Shown here: positions 52,166 to 64,000 of the stretch, one piece after another | How the letters are laid out: every line of letters begins with the position of its first letter | Position numbering within the stretch: position 1 is the stretch's first letter | From: Terriglobia bacterium | GTDB taxonomy: Bacteria; Acidobacteriota; Terriglobia; Terriglobales; Acidobacteriaceae | Direction of reading: 5' to 3' | NCBI GenBank assembly: GCA_020072585.1 | Contig: JAIQGL010000017.1 | Coordinates: forward strand, 1-64,000 | Length of the DNA stretch: 64,000 nt | Program-made: the position numbers and the translations under genes | Notes under the pieces: generated by a model | Told to the model about the DNA's origin: nothing | The model's input: only the letters and a program-made list of their open reading frames with translations | Databases searched by the model: none

Positions 52166-55100
52166 CTAGTCAAAGGCAGACGGTTGAGCGCTCATTGCTT
52201 TTCTCTTTGCTTTCATTACACGCTCAATCACCTGCTGCAGCTCTTCGCGGTTGACAGGCTTGGCAATGTAGTCATCCATGCCCGCGTCCAGGCAGCTTTC
52301 GCGGTCGCCCTTCATGGCGTGGGCCGTCATGGCAATTACAGGCATGCGTTCCAGTCCGCCCTGTTCGCTTCTCCTGATTTCCCTGGTCGCTGCAAACCCA
52401 TCCATTTCCGGCATCTGCACGTCCATCAGCACCAGATCAAATTTTTCCAGCCGGAGCGCATCCATAGCTTCTTGACCGGTTTGTGCAACCACTACCTCAT
52501 GTCCCATTTTCTCCAGCGTGCGGACCGCGAGCCGCTGGTTCACCAGGTTGTCTTCCGCCAACAGAATTCGAAATTGGATGGATGGCCGTTTTTCTTCAGA
52601 ATATGCGCCCTTCGCCTGAGCTGCGACCGGCGAGACAGACTGCCGGATGACTGCAAGCAATTCAAAGGGCGTCACAGGCTTAAGAATATGTGCGGGAATT
52701 CCAAGCTGGCGGCAGCGCCGTACAGACGAATGGTAGTCATCCGACGTAAGCATCATTACAGTGGCGACCTTGAGTCCATGTGACTGCCGCACTGCCTCAA
52801 CAAGATCAAAGCCATCCATTCCCGGCATACGGCTGTCAGCAAGAAGCAGTTGACAGGCCCGCCCCTGACTGACACAACTATGCAGCACCTGGAGCGCATC
52901 GTGCCCCGAACCGGCGACACTCACTATCAGTCCCCAGTTTCTCAGCGCTTCTTCCAGAATCGTTCGATTGCTGGCATTGTCATCCACAACCAGTGCTCGA
53001 ACTCCGAGCAAATCCGGCTGGATTATGTCTACAGATTGCAGTCTTCCCGCAGCAATCTGAAGGCGGGCGGTAAAGCAAAACGTTGAGCCCTCGCCTGGCT
53101 TGCTATCAACCCACATCCTGCCATCCATCAGAGCAACAATCCGCGAGGAGATCGCCAGTCCAAGCCCGCTTCCGCCGTATTTGCGGGTGGTCGAAGCATC
53201 TGCCTGAGAGAAGGCCTCAAAGATGAGCTGCTGCTTTTCCGCAGGAATGCCGATTCCCGTATCCGAGACGGCAAAACGCAAGATGGCTTCGCCTCGCCCG
53301 GACTCTTCGGCCGCGACGCGCAATACTACTTCGCCTTTTTCCGTGAACTTGATGGCGTTGCCAATCAGGTTGATCAGTACCTGCTTGAGCCGGTGTGCGT
53401 CCCCAAGCAAAAACTGCGGAATGGCTGGATCAACCTGGTACGCCAGTTCCAGGCCTTTCTGGTGGGCACGAAGCGCCATGGTGCGGCTTGCCTCGGCTAC
53501 TGTCTCGGTTAAATCGAATTCACGCACGTCAAACGCCAGCTTGCCCGCCTCAATGCGTGAGAAATCCAGAATGTCATTAATCACAACCATGAGCGTGTTC
53601 GCCGAATCCTGGGCCATGGTCACCAGCTGTTTCTGATCCGGCGAGAGTTCGCTTTGCTCAACCAGCTCGAGCATTCCAGTAACGCCATTCAGCGGCGTGC
53701 GTATTTCATGGCTCATATTGGCCAGAAAGTCGCTCTTGGCACGCGTGGCTGCTTCTGCCAGCTCTTTGGCCACAAGCAACTCCTGCGTGCGGCTCCCCAC
53801 CAGGACCACCAACTCTTTCTCTCTCCTGCGAATCTCCCGGATGCGGAAAAGAAAAATACCAATGGCCAGCAGAACCAGCACGACAATGCATAGAGGACGA
53901 AACCACTTAGTCTCATAAAAGTGCGGCTCGAGGTAGAATGCGAATGAAGCGCCTTCTTCATTCCAGACCCCGTCGTTATTTGAGGCTTGGACACGAAACG
54001 TATAGCGACCTGGTGGAACGTTGGTATAGCGCGTAAAGCCAGCAGTGGTAGGAGTTTTCCATTCCAGATCATAGCCTTCCAACTTGCACTTGAACGTAAC
54101 CCTCTTTGGCGCAAGGTAACTTAACGCGGCATAGTGAAATTCCAGTTCACCGGCGGCCCCCATAATCGTGACCCCAGGCGCCACATGTTCCTGCTGATTG
54201 ATCTTGACCGACTCAATTGAAACCTGGGGAGACAACGGATTGAGCGGCAAGTTTTTGGGATCAACAACAACCACACTCTTCAGACAGGCAAACAGCAGCT
54301 TTCCATCTCTGGTTTTCCAGCCCGAATACTGGGTGCCGCCGTTGCATTCCGCGCTTTCCATACCATCCGCCACGCCATAGGATTGCGACACAACTTTTGC
54401 TGCCTTGCCTTCCGCGACGTCGATCAAGTCACTCTTCTTTACGCGGAAGATGCCGCGATTGGAGCTCATCCAAAAGTACCCGAGGTCATCCTCCAACAAG
54501 CTCCATGTAGTGTCATCAAACAGGCCTTGTTTCATCGTGATGCTGGCAAATTTGCCGGCCTTGAACCGCTTCAACCCCCCGCCATATGTGCCAATCCACA
54601 GGACATGGTCTGTGTCCTCATAGATCAACATCACGGCGCTGCCCATAATGGGGCCCCGAGGGGAAGCTTCCTGAAGATCAAAGTTAATGAATTTGCCATC
54701 GCGGAAGAGGCTCAGCCCCGCATCGGTACCAACCCAAAGATTGTCCAGGTGGTCTTGCATAATCGCCCACACCCGGTCACTGCCCAAGCCGTCCTTGACT
54801 GTGTAGTTGGTAAACTTTCCGTTGTGCAAACGGCTCACGCCACCTGAAAAGGTGCCGGCCCAGATATCCCCGGAGCGATCTTCATACACCGCCGGTATCC
54901 AGTTATCCGCCAAGCCATCAGCCTTTGTGTAATTTTTGAGCGTGTGACCAGTAAACTTATTCAAGCCCCCTTCATCCGTGCCCACCCACACATTGCCCAA
55001 GTGGTCTTGAAACATCGCATAGACATAATTATTGGCTGGGCCCTTGTTGGTGAGGTAAGAGGTTAGCTTGTAATCCTTCATGCGGAATAAGCCGGTACTG

Positions 55101-56152
55101 GTGCCAATCCACAGGCTACCATCAGGATCCTGAAAGATCGCACGTGGCGAGCCATGCAAACCCATCTCACTGCCATAATTCGTTAATGCGCCTTCTTTGA
55201 AGCAGTTTAATCCGCCGGTTTCCGTGCCGACCCAGAGACTCCCTTCATGGTCCTGAACAATCGACTCGACATAAGCACCGCTAAGTCCATTCTTTGATGA
55301 ATAACAATCAAACCTGCCGGAGACCAGACGGCAAATCCCTCCGCCTTCCGTTCCTACCCAGATTGTTGCCTCTCTGTCCTGGTAGATCGTGTGTATCGGA
55401 GCGTTCGGCAGGCCTTCCGCGGGGCCATAACGGGTGAGTCGACCCGCAGAGAGCGATTCAAGGCCGTGATTTTCCGTACCCAACCACAAGACACCTTCGC
55501 GATCACGAAAGAGAGCTTTTACGACCGTCTTGTTCGTGACCAGTGGAGAATACGCTCCCATCGGCTTCCCATTGATCACCACATCAAGACCGGTCCGCAT
55601 GGCTACGACCAGCTTGCCGTCAGCATCTTCTGCAATTGCCTGCACCATGTTGTCAGACAACCCACTTTTTCTGCTGAAATTAATGATCTGTCCGCCGACA
55701 AGCTTGTTTAGACCGTCAATTGTTCCGGCCCAGAGATTTCCGTGGCTGTCCTCCAGAACGGAGGTGACGGTATTGTTAGAGAGCCCGTTCTGGACGGTAT
55801 AGTCCGTAAACTGTCCGTCTTTGTAGCGCACAAGACCGCCGCCGAAAGTGCCGACCCACAACACTCCATCGTGATCCTGGTAGAGCTCCCTGACATCGTT
55901 GTGCCGAATGGCATCCGTCGTTGCTTTATTGAATACCTTAAATTCAACCCCGTTGAATCGAACCAGCCCTTCCTGCGTTCCTATCCAGAGATAGCCGTCC
56001 TTGGTTTGCAATAAAGCCTGAATGCTGTTTTGCGGCAAGCCATCCTCAGAATGCCATACCGTGTGGACGTATTGAGTAATAGGCCTATGGGGATCAAGAG
56101 ACCAGGCAGTACCGGCGCACGACAGGATGAGCAGGAACAGAGCGCGCCGCAA
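52166..56152 (-). CDS. hybrid two-component sensor kinase with Reg_prop propellers and two receivers
   Basis: A 1,328-residue hybrid sensor. Signal peptide: [17 protein letters not shown]. About thirteen LWIGT-type repeats ([27 protein letters not shown] and others) form two propellers, then a Y_Y_Y domain ([20 protein letters not shown]) and a TM helix ([17 protein letters not shown]). The kinase core has [20 protein letters not shown]. Two receivers follow: [11 protein letters not shown] with [10 protein letters not shown], and [11 protein letters not shown] with [11 protein letters not shown]. No HPt domain is seen. The chosen TTG has AAGAGG upstream; ATG 56311 is longer but less sound. 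Confidence 0.9.
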   Translation of the reverse strand: MRRALFLLILSCAGTAWSLDPHRPITQYVHTVWHSEDGLPQNSIQALLQTKDGYLWIGTQEGLVRFNGVEFKVFNKATTDAIRHNDVRELYQDHDGVLWVGTFGGGLVRYKDGQFTDYTVQNGLSNNTVTSVLEDSHGNLWAGTIDGLNKLVGGQIINFSRKSGLSDNMVQAIAEDADGKLVVAMRTGLDVVINGKPMGAYSPLVTNKTVVKALFRDREGVLWLGTENHGLESLSAGRLTRYGPAEGLPNAPIHTIYQDREATIWVGTEGGGICRLVSGRFDCYSSKNGLSGAYVESIVQDHEGSLWVGTETGGLNCFKEGALTNYGSEMGLHGSPRAIFQDPDGSLWIGTSTGLFRMKDYKLTSYLTNKGPANNYVYAMFQDHLGNVWVGTDEGGLNKFTGHTLKNYTKADGLADNWIPAVYEDRSGDIWAGTFSGGVSRLHNGKFTNYTVKDGLGSDRVWAIMQDHLDNLWVGTDAGLSLFRDGKFINFDLQEASPRGPIMGSAVMLIYEDTDHVLWIGTYGGGLKRFKAGKFASITMKQGLFDDTTWSLLEDDLGYFWMSSNRGIFRVKKSDLIDVAEGKAAKVVSQSYGVADGMESAECNGGTQYSGWKTRDGKLLFACLKSVVVVDPKNLPLNPLSPQVSIESVKINQQEHVAPGVTIMGAAGELEFHYAALSYLAPKRVTFKCKLEGYDLEWKTPTTAGFTRYTNVPPGRYTFRVQASNNDGVWNEEGASFAFYLEPHFYETKWFRPLCIVVLVLLAIGIFLFRIREIRRREKELVVLVGSRTQELLVAKELAEAATRAKSDFLANMSHEIRTPLNGVTGMLELVEQSELSPDQKQLVTMAQDSANTLMVVINDILDFSRIEAGKLAFDVREFDLTETVAEASRTMALRAHQKGLELAYQVDPAIPQFLLGDAHRLKQVLINLIGNAIKFTEKGEVVLRVAAEESGRGEAILRFAVSDTGIGIPAEKQQLIFEAFSQADASTTRKYGGSGLGLAISSRIVALMDGRMWVDSKPGEGSTFCFTARLQIAAGRLQSVDIIQPDLLGVRALVVDDNASNRTILEEALRNWGLIVSVAGSGHDALQVLHSCVSQGRACQLLLADSRMPGMDGFDLVEAVRQSHGLKVATVMMLTSDDYHSSVRRCRQLGIPAHILKPVTPFELLAVIRQSVSPVAAQAKGAYSEEKRPSIQFRILLAEDNLVNQRLAVRTLEKMGHEVVVAQTGQEAMDALRLEKFDLVLMDVQMPEMDGFAATREIRRSEQGGLERMPVIAMTAHAMKGDRESCLDAGMDDYIAKPVNREELQQVIERVMKAKRKAMSAQPSAFD

Positions 56153-56403
56153 AACTGCACCTCTTCCGGTGTAAGAAGATCGGACATCGATTACCGGGTT
56201 GGCAAAATTGATCGGCAACCGCACTCCCGAACTAGACCAGTCGCGTACGTATCCTTGACGAATAAGCAGGAAATGTAACGAAAACAGCCAAAGTTCCCAA
56301 AATTGGAACATTGAAGGCCGTTAAAAGTCTATATCGCGCCAACGCAAACAGCAATGGCTATTTTTCAAGTAAGCTATTTGTTTACAGCTATTTACACCCC
56401 CTA

Positions 56404-57897
56404 TCACCGACCTGCGGCGGGGGAGTGATGTGGCAAAGCGACCGGCATTTCCGATACATTCCATGCCCAAGCTGCCAGCAGCGCTGCTCCTTCATTGATC
56501 TCCTCAGGAATGACCTTGTCAAAAGTATCCGTCTGGCTATGGTGGGCCTCACGATAATGCGCGGGCTTCTGTATACAAAAGTATGCTGGGACGCCTGCGC
56601 GTAAAAACGCCACGTGGTCCGACGATCCGAAATACCTGGTGCTCAGCGGTTGCAGTTCAAAGAGCTCACGCAAAGGCTCATAAATTTCTCCCATCAGTGA
56701 AGCAGTCTCATACAGGTTCTCCAGAGCAATGCTGAAAACTTTCCCGGTGCCAGTATCGTGCACCAGCACTGCGTCCATCTTGGAAACTTCAGCGGCGTGA
56801 TTCTTCATGAAAGTTTCAACGCCGACTCCTCCCTGCTCTTCACCCGTGAAAAGAATGAAAGTAATCGTGCGTTTTGGCTTCCAGCCCAGAGCTTTCAGAG
56901 TGCGAGCTGCTTCCAGAACAGCCATGGATCCTGTGCCATTGTCGAGAGCGCCCTGCCCCAGGTCCCATGAATCCAGGTGCCCGCCGATAATGACTCGCTC
57001 ATCCGGAAACTCGCTACCCTTGATTTCGGCGACAGAAATTGAAGCCGGCACAGGACTTGGGCTGAAAGTTCCTGTAAGGTTCACCTTGAGTGAAACTGCT
57101 CCCTCAGCTGCCAGCCGGTAAATCAAGCTGAAATCCTCATGCGTGATATACGCCACTGGAACTTCTGACGGTTTATATCGGCTAAAGCTGCTCATGTTGA
57201 ACAGGTTGTCCGTCTTGCCGCTATCGAACAAGATGACCGCAGGCTGCTCCTGCGCGATCATGGTCATCATCCTGATCCTCTCCTGAAAACCGAGACGTGG
57301 AGCACGGGCGAGCCCACGGTCCGGGCTGATCACCGCATCATAGGCATTCTCTTCAGGATCAACCGGAATCTCTGACGGCTTGTTGAGCAGTACGATCGCG
57401 CCCTTTAGTTTGCCCTTGAACCTGGAAAGATCCTCCATGGATTCCATCTTTACCGCCACGACCGGTCCTGACACTTCACCCGCGGTGGCTTTGCTCCAAC
57501 CCATGGAGCGGATCTCGATACGCCGCGCCATTGGCGCCACGATTTCCGCTGTGTCCGATCCGCGATAATAGGCATGGGGAATCTCTGTGGTTTCCAGATG
57601 CGCTTCAACCCCGTAGTCGCGGAAGCGCTTCAGCGTCCAGTCACTGGCCTGCTGCATCTGCTTTGAACCGGTGAGCCGGGGACCAATCGCCGTGGTCAGG
57701 TATTCCAGGTTCTTCATCAGTTCAGAATGGGCCTTTACCTCCGCAGCGATCTTCTGATCAGCCTCTTCCATGGCGGCTTTGTACGCCTTCTTGGCTTCGT
57801 CCGTTCGCGGCGCGGCGGCAGTTTGCGCGATTACCGCAGGGGCAAGGGCCGCTAACATCAAAACCATCAGTAGATAAGACCGTAACGGTTGTTTCAT
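56404..57897 (-). CDS. exported M28-family metallopeptidase
   Basis: A 497-residue exported peptidase, distinct in sequence from the one at 35245. Signal peptide: LRSYLLMVLMLAALAPAVIA. Zinc ligands lie in IIGGHLDSWDLGQGALDNGTG, ITFILFTGEEQGGVGVETFM, MDAVLVHDTGTG and REAHHSQTDTFDKVIPEE. A PA-like region precedes (residues about 120-250). The ATG at 57897 is preferred to the TTG three bases upstream. It may process peptides in the periplasm. A 313-base gene-free gap lies upstream. Confidence 0.87.
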   Translation of the reverse strand: MKQPLRSYLLMVLMLAALAPAVIAQTAAAPRTDEAKKAYKAAMEEADQKIAAEVKAHSELMKNLEYLTTAIGPRLTGSKQMQQASDWTLKRFRDYGVEAHLETTEIPHAYYRGSDTAEIVAPMARRIEIRSMGWSKATAGEVSGPVVAVKMESMEDLSRFKGKLKGAIVLLNKPSEIPVDPEENAYDAVISPDRGLARAPRLGFQERIRMMTMIAQEQPAVILFDSGKTDNLFNMSSFSRYKPSEVPVAYITHEDFSLIYRLAAEGAVSLKVNLTGTFSPSPVPASISVAEIKGSEFPDERVIIGGHLDSWDLGQGALDNGTGSMAVLEAARTLKALGWKPKRTITFILFTGEEQGGVGVETFMKNHAAEVSKMDAVLVHDTGTGKVFSIALENLYETASLMGEIYEPLRELFELQPLSTRYFGSSDHVAFLRAGVPAYFCIQKPAHYREAHHSQTDTFDKVIPEEINEGAALLAAWAWNVSEMPVALPHHSPAAGR

Positions 57898-57900
57898 CAA

Positions 57901-58213
57901 CAGAGGAACCTCGGTTTCCTGGATTTATCAGGTTTAATCTTGCTCACGCATGCTTACAAAACCGCCGATTATAGCGATCCCTAGTTCTCTCTGCACCACT
58001 TTTCCACCTCTCAACACCAAGCCTGAAGAAATAATTGGCCACATTGAAACGATCGAACGTTTTATTTCACTAGGTGAATAGGGAACCAATGAAGAGCATA
58101 GAGGTCCCTGCCGATCGCTAGCTTCTGTGCGCTTCTGTTTTTCTTTCCTTGGTGGAGTCTTCGCGGCTGAACGCCGGTCGCGAAGACTTTTTTATTTGGG
58201 CCTGAGCCTGCAT
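57901..58213. other. 313-base gene-free stretch with a plus-strand terminator
   Basis: No credible ORF. The left end is the promoter region of the minus-strand peptidase. The right end holds a ten-pair hairpin and T-run at 58156-58197 on the plus strand, away from either flanking gene. It may serve a small RNA transcribed from near 58050. Confidence 0.55.
58156..58197 (+). terminator. strong plus-strand intrinsic terminator with no gene upstream
   Basis: AGTCTTCGCG (58156-58165) and CGCGAAGACT (58179-58188) form a perfect ten-pair stem, followed by TTTTTATTT. Both neighbouring genes are on the minus strand, so the T-run does not serve them. Confidence 0.82.
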
Positions 58214-59926
58214 TTAGCGCAGCTCCATAACGCCGCCCAGAATGGCATCCACATCTACTCCTGCTGGCAACGTCCCAAATGCCTGTCCGTGCTCCCCAGC
58301 CAGACGTGAAGCGATGAACGCATCAGCAATTGCCGGCGAACTGTGCCGCAGCACCAGCGAAGCTTGCAGCGCCAGGGCCAGTCGCTCAGTGAGCTCTCTG
58401 GCTGCATAGTCGGTCATGCCATAGCCGTGCAACGATCCGTTGTCTGCCTTGTCCGTGAGCAGCTCTTGAATTTCCGCGACGTATTTATCCAGTCGTTTGT
58501 CCGCGCCGGCGTTGGACTTTAACTCAGCCAGCAGCACCTCCACGGTTGAGCGGTCCTTCGCCAGCGCGCGGAGAACATCCAGGCAAATTACATTTCCCGA
58601 ACCTTCCCAGATCGAATACAGCGGCGCTTCCCGATACAGCCGCGGCATGATCGACTCTTCCACATAGCCGTTTCCGCCCAGACATTCCAGCGCCTCGCCC
58701 ACATGGACAGGAGAGCGCTTGCACAACCAGTATTTGGCGATCGCCGTAGCAACGCGGCAGAAGGCGCGTTCACGATCGCTGGACTCGCGCGCATCAAAAG
58801 AGCTCGCCACCCGGACCATGAGCAGCGTCGCCGCCTCTGATTCCAATGCCAGATCAGCCAGCACGTTGCGCATCAGCGGCTGCTCGATCAGCAGTTTTCC
58901 AAACACATGGCGATGCCGCGCATGATGCACCGCCTGGGCCAGAGCCTGGCGCATCAATCCGGCGGCGGCAATCGCGCAATCCAGCCGCGTGTGGTTCACC
59001 ATCTCAATGATGGTATGCACACCTCTTCCCTCTTCACCCACCAGATGAGCCCACGCTTGCGTAAATTCAATTTCGCTGGAAGCGTTGGCGCGGTTACCCA
59101 GCTTGTCCTTGAGGCGCTGAATGTGGAAATGGTTGCGCTCGCCTGCCGGCGTCCAACGCGGCAGCAGGAAGCAGGAGAGCCCCTTAGGCGCCTGGGCCAG
59201 AATCAGAAACGCATCGCACATGGGTGCGGAGCAAAACCATTTGTGTCCGGTGACCCGATGCTCGCGCGAGCCGCCGATTCTCTCCGCGCGCGTGGTATTG
59301 GCACGCACATCAGAGCCGCCCTGTTTTTCCGTCATGCCCATGCCCAGCAGCACGCCGGATTTTTCCTGCGCGGGCGCGAACCGGGGATCGTAAGTTGAAG
59401 ACAGAATGCGCGGCTCCCATTCGCGGGCCAGCTCCGGCTCCGCACGCAATGCCGCCATGGCAGAGAACGTCATTGAGATAGGACACGTATGCCCTGCTTC
59501 ATTCTGGGCCGTCAACATCATGAGTGCCGCGCGAGCGACATGGGCGCCTTTTTTCTTTTTTTCCCATGACAGGCAGTGCAGACGGTTCTCCACCGATGTA
59601 CGCATCAGACTGTGCCATGCAGGATGAAAGACCACCTCATCGCGGCGGTTACCGAACTGGTCATGCGTGTGCAAAATGGGTTTGTTCTCATTGGCCTCAA
59701 AGCCCCATCGCTGCGCTTCTTCCGTGCCCAGGAATCGCCCAAGTTCGCTGATCTGCTCCCGCGCCCAGCCCGCGCCTTCACGCTCCACGGACTGCACCAG
59801 CGTGCAGTCGCTTAGAAAGAGGTTGTAACCGGTCAGTGGCGGGACCTGATTGAGCGCCAGCTGGTCTTCCGGGGGCCGGTTTTCAGAGGGTTGGTGCGGG
59901 CTGATCTGCTTTATTGATGCCGTCAT
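58214..59926 (-). CDS. AidB-like acyl-CoA dehydrogenase family protein
   Basis: A 570-residue acyl-CoA dehydrogenase of the AidB branch, the alkylation-response flavoprotein group. FAD contacts are in GMGMTEKQGGSDVRANTT and VTGHKWFCSAPMCDAFLI; the C-terminal core shows GEALECLGGNGYVEESIMPR and YREAPLYSIWEGSGNVICLD. Length and the N-terminal GYNLFLSDCTL fit AidB-like proteins rather than short dehydrogenases. True substrate and DNA-repair role are not shown by sequence. There is no ribosome site before the ATG, so the message may be leaderless. Confidence 0.85.
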   Translation of the reverse strand: MTASIKQISPHQPSENRPPEDQLALNQVPPLTGYNLFLSDCTLVQSVEREGAGWAREQISELGRFLGTEEAQRWGFEANENKPILHTHDQFGNRRDEVVFHPAWHSLMRTSVENRLHCLSWEKKKKGAHVARAALMMLTAQNEAGHTCPISMTFSAMAALRAEPELAREWEPRILSSTYDPRFAPAQEKSGVLLGMGMTEKQGGSDVRANTTRAERIGGSREHRVTGHKWFCSAPMCDAFLILAQAPKGLSCFLLPRWTPAGERNHFHIQRLKDKLGNRANASSEIEFTQAWAHLVGEEGRGVHTIIEMVNHTRLDCAIAAAGLMRQALAQAVHHARHRHVFGKLLIEQPLMRNVLADLALESEAATLLMVRVASSFDARESSDRERAFCRVATAIAKYWLCKRSPVHVGEALECLGGNGYVEESIMPRLYREAPLYSIWEGSGNVICLDVLRALAKDRSTVEVLLAELKSNAGADKRLDKYVAEIQELLTDKADNGSLHGYGMTDYAARELTERLALALQASLVLRHSSPAIADAFIASRLAGEHGQAFGTLPAGVDVDAILGGVMELR

Positions 59927-60006
59927 AATGCTTCAATTATGAACCTTGGGACGCCCATCCGCCAGAACAAGCATCGGCGGGATATCATGTTGCCCGGGTT
60001 GTTCCA

Positions 60007-60528
60007 ATGCCACGAAAGAACATTCTCCCGCTCCTTGAAGGCGGGGACAGACGCACGATTGGCCGCGCCGACCAAGTGGCAGCGCTTGTGTCCAGAGACA
60101 CAGAATTGTTTCCTCAGTTGATGGCGGGATTGTGGTCTGAAGATCCGCTGGTGCGCATGCGCGCCGCAGACGCGGCCGAAAAAGTCACGCGCCAGGACCG
60201 TGCGCTTCTTGCTCCGTACAAGAAAGAGCTGCTGGGCCTGATGGCCGAAGCCGGCGAACAGGAGCTGCGCTGGCATCTGGCGGCCATGGTTCCTCGTCTG
60301 CCGCTGACAGCAAAAGAGCGCCAACTTGCGGTATCTCTGTTGAACAGTTATCTGGAAGACCGCAGTTCCATTGTTAAGACTTTCGCGCTTCAGGGGCTGG
60401 CCGATCTGGCACAGGATGCCCCGAACCTTCAGCCCAGGGTGTTAGAAATGCTGCGTGAGGCGACCCGCAGCGGAACGCCGGCAATGAAAGCCCGCAGTAG
60501 AAAGCTGCTGGCGAAGATGGAAGGATGA
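60007..60528 (+). CDS. HEAT-repeat protein of unknown function
   Basis: A 173-residue protein with helical HEAT-like repeats: ELFPQLMAGLWSEDPLVRMR, AADAAEKVTRQDRALLAPYK, ELRWHLAAMVPRLPLTAKER and IVKTFALQGLADLAQDAP. Such folds bind proteins or act as scaffolds. No ribosome site is visible. It lies 153 bases before the likely uvrA ATG and may share its message. Confidence 0.65.
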   Translation: MPRKNILPLLEGGDRRTIGRADQVAALVSRDTELFPQLMAGLWSEDPLVRMRAADAAEKVTRQDRALLAPYKKELLGLMAEAGEQELRWHLAAMVPRLPLTAKERQLAVSLLNSYLEDRSSIVKTFALQGLADLAQDAPNLQPRVLEMLREATRSGTPAMKARSRKLLAKMEG

Positions 60529-60681
60529 GGCCGGAGCCATCCTTCCACGCAAACGCGAATGAAGTTTCCATCAAAAACCAATTACAATAAAGGATTCCAC
60601 CTCCCTCTCAGGGCCCTGCTTGGTGCGGTGCCGTGTGTGTGGGCGCGAGAGAGGCTGGAATCGGGACAAAACCGGGTAACC

Positions 60682-63739
<3,058 letters not shown>

Positions 63740-63753
<14 letters not shown>

Positions 63754-64000
63754 AGTCATCGCGGCTGCGGTGCTGGCAGGCTGCATCATGCACGCCACGG
63801 CACAAACGCGACTGCCGCAGAAGCCGCGTCCGCATCCAGCCACGGAAGACCGCTCTGCTGACGACCTGAAAGACGCCGAATCCCTGTTGCAAAAACAACA
63901 GTATCCACAGGCGGAAGAAAAGCTGCTGGAACTTGTGCGCAAACAGGCTGAAAATCCGCAAGCGTGGTTTGATTTGGGATTTGCTCAGAGCCATCTCAAC
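63740..64000 (+). CDS. TPR-repeat exported protein, N-terminal part (cut by window edge)
   Basis: The first 87 residues of a protein that runs off the window. The N-terminus GINKVIAAAVLAGCIMHATAQ looks like a signal peptide, and LAGC could be a lipobox. A tetratricopeptide helix pair follows: AESLLQKQQYPQAEEKLLEL and AENPQAWFDLGFAQSHLN. The ATG overlaps the last 14 bases of uvrA. It is probably an envelope scaffold. Confidence 0.65.

Noticed and set aside
52184-52783. 199-codon plus-strand frame opposite the receiver domains of the hybrid kinase
   Set aside because: The minus strand shows two receiver signatures; the plus frame is a shadow.

Overview
The window looks like a chromosomal segment of an Acidobacteriota soil bacterium, probably class Terriglobia. 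This is inferred from moderate-to-high GC, the many exported proteins with BNR/VPS10, M28 or S9 domains, the two-component hybrid kinase with a Reg_prop propeller, and the family mix. No rRNA, tRNA, CRISPR array, insertion sequence or phage gene was seen, so it reads as stable core and accessory chromosome rather than an island.

Layout. 0.1-12.5 kb: small metabolic and exported genes (HAD hydrolase, RidA, cupin, a TetR regulator divergent from an aspartyl protease/SnoaL fusion, a hotdog-fold protein, a secreted lysyl-oxidase homologue, leucine dehydrogenase, a large BNR/VPS10 protein and a FAD oxidoreductase), then several unknown small proteins. 12.7-16.3 kb: an apparently frameshifted conserved gene, a large S9 (glutamyl-type) peptidase and a DUF5076 protein. 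16.7-23.5 kb: one compact sugar-phosphate operon, rpiB-tal-pgi-gnd-zwf-pgl, holding the oxidative pentose phosphate route plus isomerases. 23.6-27.5 kb: a radical SAM protein, a 760-base gene-poor AT-rich region, and a response regulator/kinase pair. 27.7-36.8 kb: exported and membrane proteins of mostly unknown role, a cold-shock protein with a long leader, a tiny secreted repeat peptide, a SpoIIE-type phosphatase and an M28 peptidase.

37-51 kb is a phosphate block: phoB-phoR, a porin, pstS, pstC-pstA-pstB-phoU, ppk1, sixA, and convergent ppx and a CHAD protein. It would sense phosphate, import it, and make, degrade and bind polyphosphate. Repeats of TTTAACA with an 11-base period upstream of pstS and pstC are candidate Pho boxes.

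51.2-52.1 kb holds a clear fluoride riboswitch controlling crcB and a DUF190 gene, with a visible Shine-Dalgarno sequestration helix. 52.2-63.7 kb holds a 1,300-residue hybrid sensor kinase, a second M28 peptidase, an AidB-like acyl-CoA dehydrogenase, a HEAT-repeat protein and uvrA. The window ends inside a TPR gene.

The best leads are the fluoride switch geometry, the Pho-box set with a possibly leaderless pstC, the TetR operator placed exactly in its own promoter spacer, the polyphosphate/phosphohistidine gene group, the small GLHGPLPVPMP repeat peptide, and three gene-free stretches that end in strong terminators and may encode small RNAs. No wholly new system could be demonstrated from sequence alone.
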